A stretch of 64,000 nucleotides of DNA from NCBI GenBank assembly GCA_030674185.1, contig JAPXFY010000016.1, positions 53,835,679 through 53,899,678 on the forward strand. Direction: 5' to 3'. Under the pieces are notes generated by a model. The model saw only the letters and a list, made by a program, of their open reading frames with translations, made no database searches and had not been told where the DNA came from. This document shows, in pieces, positions 20,200 through 32,931 of the stretch. Origin of the DNA: Monoplex corrugatus. Taxonomy: Eukaryota > Mollusca > Gastropoda > Littorinimorpha > Ranellidae. Both the position numbers and the translations under genes were made by a program. Every line of letters starts with the position of its first letter. The first letter of the stretch is position 1.

Positions 20200-20625
20200 A
20201 GTTACAGAACCCTGTTCACAGAAACTACAGCGAAGAAAAACACGCAAAAATCTATCCACACGGGTACCAGGTAATCCATGGTTTAGCCCACCAACACAAG
20301 TTTACAGAAAAAAATTGTTCCCAAAAACAGCACCAAAAACACACAAAATTTACACACACCAGACCCACGTAAAACATATCTTAGGCCACAAACACAAATT
20401 GACGGAGCTGTTCACAATTCCCGTGCAAAAGCACGCAAAAATACACACACACACACTGACCCAACCAAACACCCCTGTCCTCAAATGAGAAGAAAAAGGA
20501 GAAGAAAAAATGAACAAAACTGCCGTGACAGAGAGAGACAAAGAGTGACACTGATACTGACAATGATTCAGTTGTGTAGGCCGCCAATCCATATATAATG
20601 TTAATATGTATAATACATGCTTTCT
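20200..20625. other. unique sequence, no gene recognised
   Basis: CA-rich on the plus strand. A 91-codon plus frame (20097-20372) and the minus Cys/Val frames have no recognisable motif. Confidence 0.4.
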
Positions 20626-20627
<2 letters not shown>

Positions 20628-20700
<73 letters not shown>

Positions 20701-20790
20701 ACACACACACATCCCTCCCACACACAAACACACATTCGCCCCACACACACACTCAAGCACACACACACACACATACGCACGCACACATAG
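20628..20790 (+). repeat. CA microsatellite
   Basis: (CA)n of about 33 units, then CACA with CCC and TC interruptions. Confidence 0.96.
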
Positions 20791-20964
20791 GCCTACATCT
20801 TTTCACACATGACTACATGCACACATGCATACAATCGCACATGATGCATACATACACAGATACCTACATTCATACATGCATGCACATCGTTGGCATTCAT
20901 AAGTACCCGCTTGCATGACATGTATATACATGGACACCATATATTCATATATTAATTGCAATCT

Positions 20965-21123
20965 CTTTCTCTCTCTCTCTCTCACACTCTCTCTATGTTT
21001 GTCTCTCTGTCTATCCATCCATCTATCTATCCATCTATCCATGTATGTATGTATATATGTATGTATTTATGTGTGTGTATGTATGTATGTATGTATATAT
21101 ATATATGTATGTATATATGTATG
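20965..21123 (+). repeat. CT, ATCC and ATGT microsatellite complex
   Basis: (CT)n at 20968-20992, (CATC)n/(TATC)n at about 21011-21040, then (TATG)n and TATATA to 21123. It abuts the left edge of the LINE that follows. Confidence 0.93.
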
Positions 21124-21704
21124 TCCAAGTGCCACACCCTGGGACACCGCTTCAGCCGGCGGGCTAAACCACATGAGGGGGCGGTGTTTACACTGCACCG
21201 CTAGGTGGAGGAGTTGCTCTTCACAGCCAATGGCTAGAGGGCAGAGGAGATCCTGCATGGATCCAACGGCCAAGTGTAGGGAAGTAAACCTTTAAAATCA
21301 GGAGAGGAGCCCCAAAGGTGGACCAGTGCGCTGTGCTCACTGACTCCAGCAGCCCCTGCAGCCAACCTGGTGCCAAACGTACTGCATTGCATTCCTTTGG
21401 AGTACACCGGCGAGGCCGTGAGGGGGGTCTTGACGACTGGATAACCCAGGACCTCCATATATCTTGCCCAGGCTTGCGCCCTGGAGAGGTCACTCCAGTG
21501 CCGCTGTCTCAGCGGCAGAAACAACACAGGAGGCAGCAGTTACGAGTTATAAGTCTAGAGCATGGCGTGAACTCAGGCGCTACAGGTTGCCTCCGATGGT
21601 GGGAGGGATCATCACGTCCCACTGGTCAGCTATCGCCCGCCTCAAGCTGGACAGCCCCCCAGCCAGTAAGGTGCTGACCCATCACAGTCTGCCTGCTTCA
21701 ATGA

Positions 21705-22577
21705 GTGCTTGGAGCTCAGGATAATACCGAAGAGCAGACTGTAAACCCTGCACCAGGCAAAGAAAACAGAAATAAAACAAAGCCGCCAGTGCTGAGACTG
21801 GCAACCTGGAACGTCAGGACCACGTGTCCTGGCCTCTCTGACGATCTCCAACAGGTCGACGATGCAAAAAAGACAGCAGTCATCAGTCGCGGGCTCAAGA
21901 GGCTCAATATTGATATCGCTGCACTGCAGGAAACCAGACTTCCATCAAACAGCAGCCTAAAAGAAAAGGACTATACATTGTTCTGGCAGGGGAAGGCCCC
22001 GGAGGAGAACCGAGTGCACGGCGTAGGTTTTGCAGTGAGAAACTCTCTACTGTCTTCAAACAAACCGCCCGCAGAAGGCACAGCTCGCTTTTCTCTTCGC
22101 CTCTCAACCACCTCGGGCCCTGTGAACATCATAAGCGTCTATGCCCCCACACTTTGCTATTCAGCAGAGGCGCAGGACGAGTTTTACGACGAGCTTGAGA
22201 CCGCCATCAAGAAGCTACCCACCTCAGAACACTTGTACCTTCTCGGTGATTTTAATGCTCAGATTGGTTCAGACCATATCTCCTGGCCCCGATGCATCGG
22301 CCATTTTGGCGTCCGCAAACTTAACGAGAACGGGCAACGACTCCTTGAGCTATGCATCTTTCATGACCTCTGCATCACGAACACTTTCTTCCCCACAAAA
22401 CTCAGCCACAGAGTGTCCTGGCAGCATCCCAGTTCTCGTCACTGGCACCAGTTAGATCTCGTCATTACTCGAAAGCCCTCACTGAATTGTGTTCTCACTA
22501 CTCGCAGCTATCATAGCGCTGACTGCGACACTGACTACTCTCTGGCTGCCAGCAAGGTGCGTCTTCAACCCAAGTGA
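21705..22577 (+). pseudogene. LINE endonuclease domain (family B)
   Basis: A 290-codon frame of the exonuclease/endonuclease/phosphatase fold that nicks target DNA for target-primed reverse transcription. Motifs in order: LATWNVRT (about residue 31), AALQETRL (about 73), VGFAVRNSL, ISVYAPT (about 145), LLGDFNAQIG (about 178-187), and a C-terminal S-D-C-D-T-D-Y string where the family has the catalytic SDH. The replacement of that His by Tyr and the break from the RT frame indicate an inactive protein. The actual protein start may lie upstream in another frame. Confidence 0.85.
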
Positions 22578-22622
22578 ATCCATCGATCAAAGCAGAAAGG
22601 ACGCCCTCGCATCAATACAACC

Positions 22623-24600
22623 ATGTCATCAGTCCCTGAACTACGTGAACGCTTTGCAGACGCCATCGAAGAAGCTCTTCGCAACTGCCCAACCAGCAGT
22701 GTGGAAGAGAGATGGAAACACATCCGTGATGCCACATACAAGTCTGCTGTTGGCGCTTTTGGAAAGAAAGAGCAGAGAAATCCTGACTGGTTTGAAGCCG
22801 GAATTGTGGACCTTGAGCCAGCCATCTCATTCAAGAGAACTGCCTTACTCAACTACAAACAAGACCCCTGTGAAAAGACACTTGCTGCCCTTAGGAGGGC
22901 TAGAAGCGACGCCCAACGGATCGCTAGACAGTGCACCAACAACTACTGGCAGAACCTATGTCAAAGCATCCAACTGTCCTCCGACTGCGGCAACATTCGA
23001 GGCATGTACGGGGGTATGAAAAAGGCATTTGGTCCATGCGCCATCAAGATTGTCCCGCTGAAATCCACCACTGGCGAAATCATCATCGATCGTGCAAAGC
23101 AAATGGAGAGATGGGTAGAACACTACCAAGAGCTATACTCGAGGGAGACCATTGTTACAGACTCAGCGGTGGAAAACACGAGCCTCCTGCCAGTCATGGA
23201 AGAGCTCGACGACCCACCCACCACCGAGGAGCTCAGCATGGCCATCGACTCTCTAGCCAGCAGCAAAGCCCCAGGAAACGATGGCATCCCCCCGAGGTCA
23301 TCATAGCAGGCAAAGATACCAGCCTCCTCGATCATCTCCACGAACTCTTGCTACAGTGCAGGGAGGAAGGAACTGTGCCTCAGGACATGCGAGATGCCAA
23401 CATCATCACGCTCTACAAGAACAAAGGCGATCGCAGCGATTATAACAACTATCGCGGAATATCTCTCCTAAGCACTGTCGGGAAGACCTTCCCCTGCGTC
23501 GTACTGAACAGACTGCATTTGCTTGCAGAACGCGTCTACCCAGAGGCGCAGTGCGGGTTTAGAACTGAGAGATCAACAATCGACATGATATTCTCTCTGA
23601 GGCAGCTGTAAGAGAAGTGCCGCGAGCAGAGACGCCCTCTATACATTGCCTTCATAGACCTGACCAAGGCGTTCGATTTGGTCAGCAGGACAGGCCTGTT
23701 TACACTACTGCAGAGAATTGGATGTCCCCCCAAGCTCCTGAGGATGATCATATCCTTTCATGAGGACATGAAAGGCACCGTCCAGTACGTTAGCTCCTCC
23801 TCGGACCCCTTCCCCATCAAAAGCAGAGTCAAACAGGGGTGTGTCCTTGCCCCGACGCTTTTCGGCATCCTGTTCTCCCTGCTGCTGCGCTACCCTTCAG
23901 TCAATCTGAAGAAGGCGTCTACTTTCACGCCGGGAGCAATGACAGCCTGTTCAGCCTCGCACGCCTCCGTGCAAAGACGAAAGTGCGAAAAGTCCTCATT
24001 CGAGAGATGCTGTTTGCTGACGATGCCGCCTTGACGGCACACACCGAGGCAGCCCTCCAAGAGCAAATTAACAGTTTCGCTCATGCCTGCAAAGAATTTG
24101 GCCTCACGATCAGGCTAAAGAAGACCAACGTCTCAGCTCGGCTCCTCGCATTTCCATCGGTGACTGCACTCTCGACGTGGTGGAAGACTTCACATACCTT
24201 GGTTCCACCATCTCCAGCTGTCTCAACCTGGACACCGAGCTAAACTCAAGGATCGGCAAGGCATCTGCAGCAATGGCCCGCCTGTCAAAGAGAGTGTGGG
24301 AAAACTCCATGCTGACCATCAAGACAAAGACTAAAGTGTACCAAGCTTGCGTGCTGAGCACACTGTTGTATGGGTGCGAGACCTGGACTCTATACTCCCG
24401 TCAAGAACGCAGGCTCAACACCTTTCACCTACGCTGCCTCAGAAGGATTCTTGGCACTTCATTGCAGGACCACGTCCCCAACAAGGACGTCCTAGCACGT
24501 GCAGGAACTCTCAGCATGTTTGCCCTGCTCACAAAGAGACGCTTGCGCTGGCTTGGCGGCCATGTTACCCGAATGCAAGATGGCAGAATACCCAAATATA
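22623..24600 (+). pseudogene. LINE reverse transcriptase domain (family B), frameshifted
   Basis: The linker and RT N-terminus (22623-23306) include SSKAPGNDGIPP. The next frame carries LYKNKGDRSDYNNYRGISLL (about 23410-23470) and a QCGFR motif, then a stop near 23610. A third frame has FIDLTKAFDLVSR (about 23650-23690) and RVKQGCVLAPTLF (about 23827-23865). A fourth has the catalytic LFADDAAL (about 24013-24036). The last has YLGSTISS, LLYGCETW (about 24365) and WLGGHVTRM (about 24550). The catalytic FADD box is conserved, but at least four frame changes separate the motifs. Confidence 0.85.
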
Positions 24601-24601
24601 T

Positions 24602-24945
24602 ATATATGTCAACAAGCAAAGCCAGAACAAGATTGAGGCAGTCGTGATGTGGTTTCTAAGAAGAATGTTGAGAGTTCCATGGACAACAAAGAAAACAAAC
24701 GAGACAGTCTTGATGGAGGCAGACTCTAGAAGATCATTCATAAGGAAGATTAGGAAAAGACAGGTAACATATATAGGCCATTTTATGAGGAAAGGGGAAT
24801 TGGAGCACCTGGTCACAACTGGAAAGCTGGAGAGAAAGAGAGCACCAGGTAGACCCAGGGAGAAGAAAATGGGCGGACTTGCAGAGTGGCTGAAGTCAAA
24901 GAGGGTGGAAGCGGTGCTTGAGGCAACAAGAGATAGAAACATATG
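24602..24945 (+). mobile_element. RTE-like LINE (family A) C-terminal fragment
   Basis: Begins at VNKQSQNKIEA directly after the family B truncation point and a short (TA)n, and runs through FLRRMLRVPWTTKK, ADSRRSFIRKIRKR and APGRPREK to about residue TRDR. The TGATGA tail is absent. The in-frame fusion to family B across ATATATATATG produces a 209-codon hybrid frame that is accidental. Confidence 0.87.
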
Positions 24946-25176
24946 GAACCGATTGGGTATTTTTATGATCGACTAATTGATTGGTTACTAGTGACTGATT
25001 GTTTGATCAATGAACAGAATGAATGATAGAGTTGTTGATAGATCATCAGACTGATTGATTAATGAGGTCACTTGTTGATTTGTCCTTTACTGGCTGATTG
25101 ACGAATTCATAGACATATTTGTTGATTGGGATGGGTGGTTGATTCAGGCATTGAATTGCTGGTTTACCTGATTGTT
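24946..25176 (+). repeat. degenerate TTGA/GATT low-complexity DNA
   Basis: GATTGATT, TGACTGATTG and TTGATTG motifs recur without a strict period. It resumes after the LINE fragment at about 25620-25990, so the LINE fragment seems to have inserted into it. Confidence 0.75.
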
Positions 25177-25536
25177 GAGGCAGCTGAAATGCCGCTTCTA
25201 AGAAGAATGTTAAGAGTTCTATGGACAGCAAAGAAAACAAACGAGACTGTCTCGAAAGAACATTAATGAATAAGTGAAGGAAAGACAAGCAACGTTTGTA
25301 GGACATTTAATGAGGCGCAACAAATTTGACAACTTAGTCACATCCGGGAAGCTGGAGGGTAAAAGAGAATCAAGAAGACCCAGGGAGAAAATATTGGATG
25401 GATTTGTGGAGTGGATGAAGACGGACGAGATGGGAGATATACTTGCACCAACAAAAGATGGATTTTTATGGAGGGCCATGATCGCCAACGCCAGTCGGCA
25501 GGGCACATGATGGATGATGTATGATGATGATGATGA

Positions 25537-25588
<52 letters not shown>

Positions 25589-25600
25589 CGATGATGATGA
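25177..25600 (+). mobile_element. RTE-like LINE (family A) 3' fragment with long GAT tail
   Basis: Starts at GAGGCAGCTGAAATGCC and includes FLRRML-type, ERQATFVGHLMRRNKFDNLV, SGKLEGKRESRRPREK and ILDGFVEWMK, ending GGCAGGGCACATGATGG. The tail is a (GATGAT)n run from about 25518 to 25600, the longest of any copy here. Confidence 0.9.
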
Positions 25601-25619
25601 TGAATCCCTAAAAAACTTT

Positions 25620-25995
25620 TGAAACGAATCACTGATTGACTGGTTGGATTTAGTCCGATTGATTCTTTAACTGAACATTTGATCGATTATTGAATCTTGA
25701 TTTGAATCAGATTGATTATCTGACTGAAACATGCGTTTGACACTCTTTTCGCAGTTTCTTGTTACAAAGAATTAGGAATAGTCAGTTACTGACAGGACGC
25801 TCTGAATATGGTAAACTGAACATGACAAAAGTGGTCTAATGAGTTGATAAATTGAAAGACTGATTGAATTCCATCAACTTAAATATACCAACTCGATTGG
25901 TATCGAACAGTTAGAGCATGATTGACTGACTGGTCGATGGCTTGGCTGGTCAGTCCATCGACTGAGTGGAGTTAGCTTGATGGATTGTTTGAAGA
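25620..25995 (+). repeat. degenerate TTGA/GATT low-complexity DNA, continued
   Basis: The same recurrent GATTGATT and TGACTGG motifs as before the LINE fragment. Confidence 0.6.
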
Positions 25996-27044
25996 CTAGG
26001 AGTTCTGATATGGAATATTTTATATGATGGATAAATGGATCAGTTTGCATGGCTATTTAACGTTCTACACACCAATCTTATTTGAACTGTTTTGGAAATA
26101 CAGAAAGTTAAACGGATAAAAACGAGTATCTTGGAGAGTGACTGTTTCTTCTTCAGAATGGTGTTATACCCGTTGTCCGCTTTAGCTCTAAAAGTGTGAT
26201 GCTGCTAGTTCAGATAGAATTTTCTGTGTGATGGTGTTTCATGGATGCCAGGCAATGTGGGTGATTTGGTGTGGATGCATGTTGTGGACTTTTTGTTCTG
26301 TTGTATTTTTCGTCCCTTTTGTCTCCCCTTATTTGGTGGTGGTGGTGGTGGGGTTATGTGTGATGTATTTGTTGGGTGCTGTGTGATGCAGACTTGTGTG
26401 TATGGTTGGTGTTTGCTCCTAGGGGGCAGGCATAGACCCAGCTCACGATTTGCATTGTGTTTGCTGCATGTATGGCTTATGTTCTCAATTTTAGTTTATA
26501 ATCGTCTCGTACACACACATACACGTACGTGTACAAGCATGCATGCACACTACAGGAACACCCTCACGCATGTATTTGCATCTCATAGACAGACACAGAC
26601 ACTTTTATAGGTTTTTGTACGAGTTCATGATCTGTCATCTGGATCTTTTTGTCCTTGCTTCAACAGCGTTCAGTGAAAATTAGATGTGTTGATGAATTAC
26701 ATGTAACCGTTACATTTCATGAGTGATATTTGTTGTCGTTTGTGCGTTTGAACTGGAGAATGTGCCTTTCTTTACTGCACATTGTGCTTGCTTATGATGG
26801 TCTTTGGCAGACAAGTTTGTTATTCTTTGTATTTATGTTTTCATTAGTTGTTCAACACGTTCCTATGCTGGTGTGTGTGTGTGGCCTGAAAGCAAGTCAC
26901 AAAATTATGGACAAGATTTAGATAGAGATTACGTATTTACATTACTAAGAACTATTAATGCACGATTTGATTGTTACTGTGCATGGGCCTAACTATGACG
27001 ACACTGAAAATTACAGTTGTGCCTAACGAAGACTTCAGAGCTAT
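25996..27044. other. unique sequence, no gene recognised
   Basis: Contains a (GGT)n patch at 26335-26350 and short ACACGTACGTG palindromic tracts. A 121-codon plus frame (26245-26610) has no recognisable domain and is Cys/Phe-rich. Confidence 0.4.
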
Positions 27045-30000
27045 CAGTGTGCATGCCAGGTGCACATCAGGCCACTGTTGTCTTCATAACTACATCAACA
27101 GGTGTACATCCAGCCACTGTTGTCTTCATAACTACATCAACACGTGTACATCAGGCCACTGTTGTCTTCATAACTACATCAACACGTGTACATCAGGCCA
27201 CTGTTGTCTTCATAACTACATCAACATGTGTACATCAGGCCACTGTTGTCTTCATAACTACATCAACATGTGTACATCAGGCCACTGTTGTCTTCATAAC
27301 TACATCAACACGTGTACATCAGGCCACTGTTGTCTTCATAACTACATCAACATGTGTACATCAGGCCACTTTTGTCTTCATAACTACATCAACACGTGTA
27401 GATCAGGCCACTGTTACCTTCATAACTACATCAACAGGTGTACATCAGGCCACTGTTGCCTTCATAACTACATCAACACGTGTACATCAGGCCACTGTTG
27501 CCTTCATAACTACATCAACACGTGTACATCAGGCCACTGTTGTCTTCATAACTACATCAACATGTGTACATCAGGCCACTGTTGTCTTCATAACTACATC
27601 AACACGTGTAGATCAGGCCACTGTTACCTTCATAACTACATCAACACGTGTACATCAGGCCACTGTTGTCTTCATAACTACATCAACATGTGTACATCAG
27701 GCCACTGTTGCCTTCATAACTACATCAACATGTGTACATCAGGCCACTGTTGCCTTCATAACTACATCAACATGTGTACATCAGGCCACTGTTGCCTTCA
27801 TAACTACATCAACACGTGTACATCAGGCCACTGTTGTCTTCATAACTACATCAACATGTGTTCATCAGGCCACTGTTGCCTTCATAACTACATCAACACG
27901 TGTACATCCGGCCACTGTTCCCTTCATAACTACATCAACACGTGTACATCAGGCCACTGTTGCCTTCATAACTACATCAACACGTGTACATCAGGCCACT
28001 GTTGTCTTCATAACTACATCAACATGTGTACATCAGGCCACTGTTGCCTTCATAACTACATCAACAGGTGTACATCAGGCCATTGTTGTCTTCATAACTA
28101 CATCAACATGTGTACATCAGGACACTGTTGTCTACATAACTACATCAACACGTGTACATCAGGCCACTGTTGTCTTCATAACTACATCAACATGTGTACA
28201 TCAGGCCATTGTTGCCTTCATAACTACATCAACTGTGTTACATCAGGCCACTGTTGTCTTCATAACTACATCAACAGTGTACATCAGGCCACTGTTGTCT
28301 TCATAACTACATCAACATGTGTACATCAGGCCACTGTTGTCTTCATAACTACATCAACACGTGTACATCAGGCCACTGTTGTCTTCATAACTACATCAAC
28401 ACGTGTACATCAGGCCACTGTTGTCTTCATAACTACATCAACATGTGTACATCAGGCCACTGTTGTCTTCATAACTACATCAACACGTGTACATCAGGCC
28501 ACTGTTGCCTTCATAACTACATCAACACGTGTACATCAGGCCACTGTTGCCTTCATAACTACATCAACAGGTGTACATCAGGCCACTGTTGTCTTCATAA
28601 CTACATCAACATGTGTACATCCAGCCACTGTTGTCTTCATAACTACATCAACACGTGTTCATCAGGCCACTGTTGTCTTCATAACTACATCAACAGGTGT
28701 ACATCAGGCCACTGTTGTCTTCATAACTACATCAACAGGTGTACATCAGGCACTGTTGTCTTCATAACTACATCAACAGGTGTACATCAGGCCACTGTTA
28801 CCTTCATAACTACATCAACAGGTGTACATCAGGCCACTGTTGTCTTCATAACTACATCAACAGGTGTACATCAGGCCACTGTTGTCTTCATAACTACATC
28901 AACATGTGTACATCAGGCCACTGTTACCTTCATAACTACATCAACATGTGTACATCAGGCCACTGTTGTCTTCATAACTACATCAACATGTGTACATCAG
29001 GCCACTGTTGTCTTCATAACTACATCAACATGTGTACATCAGGCCACTGTTGTCTTCATAACTACATCAACAGGTGTACATCAGGCCACTGTTATCTTCA
29101 TAACTACATCAACAGTGTACATCAGGCCACTGTTGTCTTCATAACTACATCAACAGGTGTACATCCGGCCACTGTTGTCTTCATAACTACATCAACATGT
29201 GTACATCAGGCCACTGTTGTCTTCATAACTACATCAACAGGTGTACATCAGGCCACTGTTGTCTTCATAACTACATCAACAGTGTACCTCAGGCCACTGT
29301 TGTCTTCATAACTACATCAACACGTGTACATCCAGCCACTGTTGTCTTCATAACTACATCAACAGGTGTACATCGGGCACTGTTGTCTTCATAACTACAT
29401 CAACATGTGTACATCAGGTCACTGTTGTCTTCATAACTACATCAACATGTGTACATCAGGTCACTGTTGTCTTCATAACTACATCAACAGTGTACATCAG
29501 GCCACTTTTACTTCATAACTACATCAACATGTGTACATCAGTTCACTGTTGCTTTGATAACAACATAACAGTGTACATCAGGTCACTGATGCTTTGATAA
29601 CGACATTAACAGTGTACATCAGGTCACTGTTGTCTTCATAACTACATCAACACGTGTACATCAGGCCACTGTTACCTTCATAACTACATCAATATGTGTA
29701 CATCGGGCCACTGATGTCTTCATAACTACATCAACATGTGTACATCAGGCCACTGTTGTCTTCATATCTACATCAACAGGTGTACATCCGGCCACTGTTG
29801 TCTTCATAACTACATCAACAGGTGTACATCAGGCCACTGTTGTCTTCATAACTACATCAACAGGTGTACATCAGGCCACTGTTGTCTTCATAACTACATC
29901 AACATGTGTACATCAGGCCACTGTTGTCTTCATAATACATTCAACATGTGTACATCAGGCCACTGTTATCTTCATAACTACATCAACAGGTGTACATCAG

Positions 30001-30869
30001 GCCACTGTTATCTTCATAACTACATCAACAGTGTACATCAGGCCACTGTTGTCTTCTATAACTACATCAACAGGTGTACATCGGCCACTGTTGTCTTCAT
30101 AACTACATCAACAGGTGTACATCAGGCCACTGTTGTCTTCATAACTACATCAACAGGTGTACTCAGGCCACTGTTGTCTTCATAACTACATCAACAGGTG
30201 TACATCAGCCACTGTTGTCTTCATAACTACATCAACAGGTGTACATCCAGCCACTGTTGTCTTCATAACTACATCAACAGGTGTACATCAGGTCACTGTT
30301 GTCTTCATAACTACATCAACATGTGTACATCAGGTCACTGTTGTCTTCATAACTACATCAACACGTGTACATCAGGCCACTTTTACCTTCATAACACATC
30401 AACATGTGTACATCAGGTCACTGTTGCTTTGATAACAACATCAACAGGTGTACATCAGGTCACTGATGCTTTGATAACGACATTAACAGGTGTACATCAG
30501 GTCACTGATGCTTTGATAACAACATCAACAGGTGTACATTAGGTCACTGATGCTTTGATAACGACATTAACAGGTGTACATCAGGTCACTGTTGCTTTGA
30601 TAACAACATCAACAGGTGTACATCAGGTCACTGTTGCTTTGATAAAAACATCAACAGGTGTACATCAGGTCACTGATGCTTTGATAAACATCAACAGGTG
30701 TACATTAGGTCACTGTTGCTTTGATAACGACATCAACACGTGTACATCAGGTCACTGTTGCTTTCATAACGACATTAACAGGCGTACATCAGGTTACTGT
30801 TGCTTTCATAACGACATCAACAGGTGTACATCAGGACACTGTTACCTTCATAACTACATCAACAGGTCG
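27045..30869 (+). repeat. 42-bp satellite array, left block, about 90 units
   Basis: The unit is CATCAGGCCACTGTTGTCTT followed by CATAACTACATCAACACGTG and TA. Period 42 equals 14 codons, so frames stay open over long distances: one frame reads CTSGHCCLHNYINT, another VHQATVVFITTSTR. The longest open stretch is 598 codons (26971-28767). Single-base indels shift the frame at about 28265, 28745, 29110, 29280 and beyond, which argues against a maintained protein. From about 29540 a second variant with GGTCACTGATGCTTTGATAA becomes common. Confidence 0.97.
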
Positions 30870-31629
30870 ATACCTTAGAGCAACAAAGCTATATCTCGAC
30901 GGCTGCCATATTGAAAAGTTCAGAGCTACACTCACAAGTTTGGAAGCTCATAAAAAATCAGATTCTCAAGCAAATTATTCACAACTCGATGAGAATGTAG
31001 AAAATCCTGTTTACACTTGTATACCACAAAATGGTTGCCGCTTATAACTGAAAATTGATTAAAAATCATTTTAAAATCGATAGTCCGTTGTTTCTTAACT
31101 TTTGTTTCAGAAAAAAGACAGGTTTTGAGCAACAACGGACTACCGTGAGTTGTTCCAGTTTTGCATGAAAGGAGACCCCAAGAATACACACACAATATTA
31201 GGCAACAACCCTGTATTTATTCAATAGCCCATTGTACCATATCATGATGAGCAAAACTGCACACTCATGAATTGTCGTACAAACAAAAATATTGTGTGGG
31301 AGGTATAAGATAATCTGGTGAAAAGCAAGTTGCAAATCTTCCAGGCAACACTGGTTTTCAGTTCTGATAGTCTGTTGTTGCAGAAACTTTTCCTTCCCTG
31401 TTGGTACTGAAGTGTGGGGGAAAAGGCGGTTTTTCACAATGATCCATTCTTCCCCGCGAAAAGCCTGTAAGCTCGTTTTGTGCAACAACGGTTTTTATAG
31501 TATAACTTTGAAATTTCATAAACAGCTTCTTTGGCACTTTGTTATTATGAGTTTTATAGTGATATCTACCACATATAAAAAAAAGGTAAATGCAAAATTT
31601 GGAGACAGTCCCATTATGCTGTAAGGTAT
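30870..31629. mobile_element. 760-bp insertion with short terminal inverted repeats, unclassified
   Basis: The 42-bp array is interrupted by unrelated AT-rich sequence. Its ends are ATACCTTAGAGCA (30870-30882) and TGCTGTAAGGTAT (31617-31629), inverted repeats matching at 12 of 13 positions. No transposase is visible. Internal GCAACAACGG and GTTGTTGCAG motifs occur in both orientations. I cannot define a clean target duplication because the host unit is altered at the left edge. Probably a non-autonomous DNA transposon (inference). Confidence 0.6.
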
Positions 31630-32655
31630 ACATCAGGACACTGTTACCTTCATAACTACATCAACAGGTGTACATCAACATGTGTACATCAGGCCACTGT
31701 TACCTTCATAACTACATCAACAGGTGTACATCAGGCCACTGTTACCTTCATAACTACATCAACATGTGTACATCAGGCCATTGTTACCTTCATAACTACA
31801 TCAACATGTGTACATCAGGCCACTGCTGTCTTCATAACTACATCAACACGTGTACATCAGGCCACTGTTGTCTTCATAACTACATCAACATGTGTACATC
31901 AGGCCACTGTTGTCTTCATAACTACATCAACATGTGTACATCAGGCCACTGTTGTCTTCATAACTACATCAACATGTGTACATCAGGCCACTGTTGTCTT
32001 CATAACTACATCAACATGTGTACATCAGGCCACTGTTGTCTTCATAACTACATCAACATGTGTACATCAGGCCATTGTTGTCTTCATAACTACATCACAG
32101 GTGTACATCAGACCACTGTTTCCATCATAACAACATGAACATGTGTACATCAGGCCACTGCTGTCTTCATAACTGCATCAACATGTGTACATCAGGACAC
32201 TGTTGCCTTCATAACTACATCAACATGTGTACATCAGGCCACTGTTTTCTTCATAACTACATCAACAGGTGTACACAAGGCCACAATTATCCATAACTAC
32301 ATCAACAGGTGTACATCAGGCCACTGTTGTCTTCATAACTACATGAACATGTTTACCTGGGCCGTTGTTGTCTTCATAGCTACATCAACAGGTGTACACC
32401 AGGCCTCTGTTGCCTTCATACATACATCACCAGGTGTACATCAGACCACTGTTGTCTTCATAACGACATCAACAAGTGTACATCAGGTCACTTTTGCCTT
32501 CATAACTATATCAGCAGGTGTACATCAGGTCACTGTTGTCTTCATAACGACATCAACAGGTGTACATCAGGCCACTGTTGCCTTCATAACGACATCAACA
32601 GGTGTACATCAGTCCACTGTTGTCTTCATAACCACATAAACAGGTGTACATCAGG
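31630..32655 (+). repeat. 42-bp satellite array, right block, about 24 units
   Basis: The same unit as the left block. The first ten or so units are homogeneous; after about 32100 they diverge, with deletions and substitutions, towards the array edge. Confidence 0.96.
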
Positions 32656-32931
32656 TGTCTAATGAGTTATACTATTTCCTGTGCTGTGTCTCTTTAGAAG
32701 TTTAATGATTTATACTATTTCCTGTGCTGTGTGCTTTCAGGAGTTCTAATGAGTTGACCTATTTCCTGTGATATGTGCTTTTAGAAGTTATGATGAGTTC
32801 CTGCGCTGTGTGCCTTTATAAGTCATTATGAGTTGTACCATCTCCTGTGTGTCTTTCTTCAGAACTCTAATGAATTGTACTGTTTCCTGTGCTGTGTGCC
32901 TTCAGGAATTATAATTAGTACTAGAGAGAAT
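32656..32931 (+). repeat. about 44-bp degenerate tandem repeat
   Basis: CTAATGAGTTGTACTATTTC and CTGTGCTGTGTGCCTTCAG recur about six times with indels. The series resumes at 33275-33340, so the SINE between them split the array. Confidence 0.82.

Larger units (their letters stand above)
21124..24600 (+). mobile_element. RTE-type LINE (family B), degenerate, 3' truncated
   Basis: About 3.5 kb with a GC-richer composition than its flanks. The order is an untranslated or poorly conserved leader (21124-21700), an apurinic-type endonuclease (21705-22577), a linker, and reverse transcriptase with a C-terminal region (22623-24600). Proteins of this family are often labelled craniofacial development protein 2-like in animal genomes. 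Several frameshifts break the single large protein. The element stops abruptly after GRIPK at about 24597, where a fragment of a different family (A) begins, so its normal 3' end is missing. Confidence 0.9.

Noticed and set aside
26971..28767. 598-residue Cys/His repeat protein
   Set aside because: The openness follows from a 42-bp stop-free unit; two frames are open at once and indels shift the frame repeatedly. Kept only as a finding to test.
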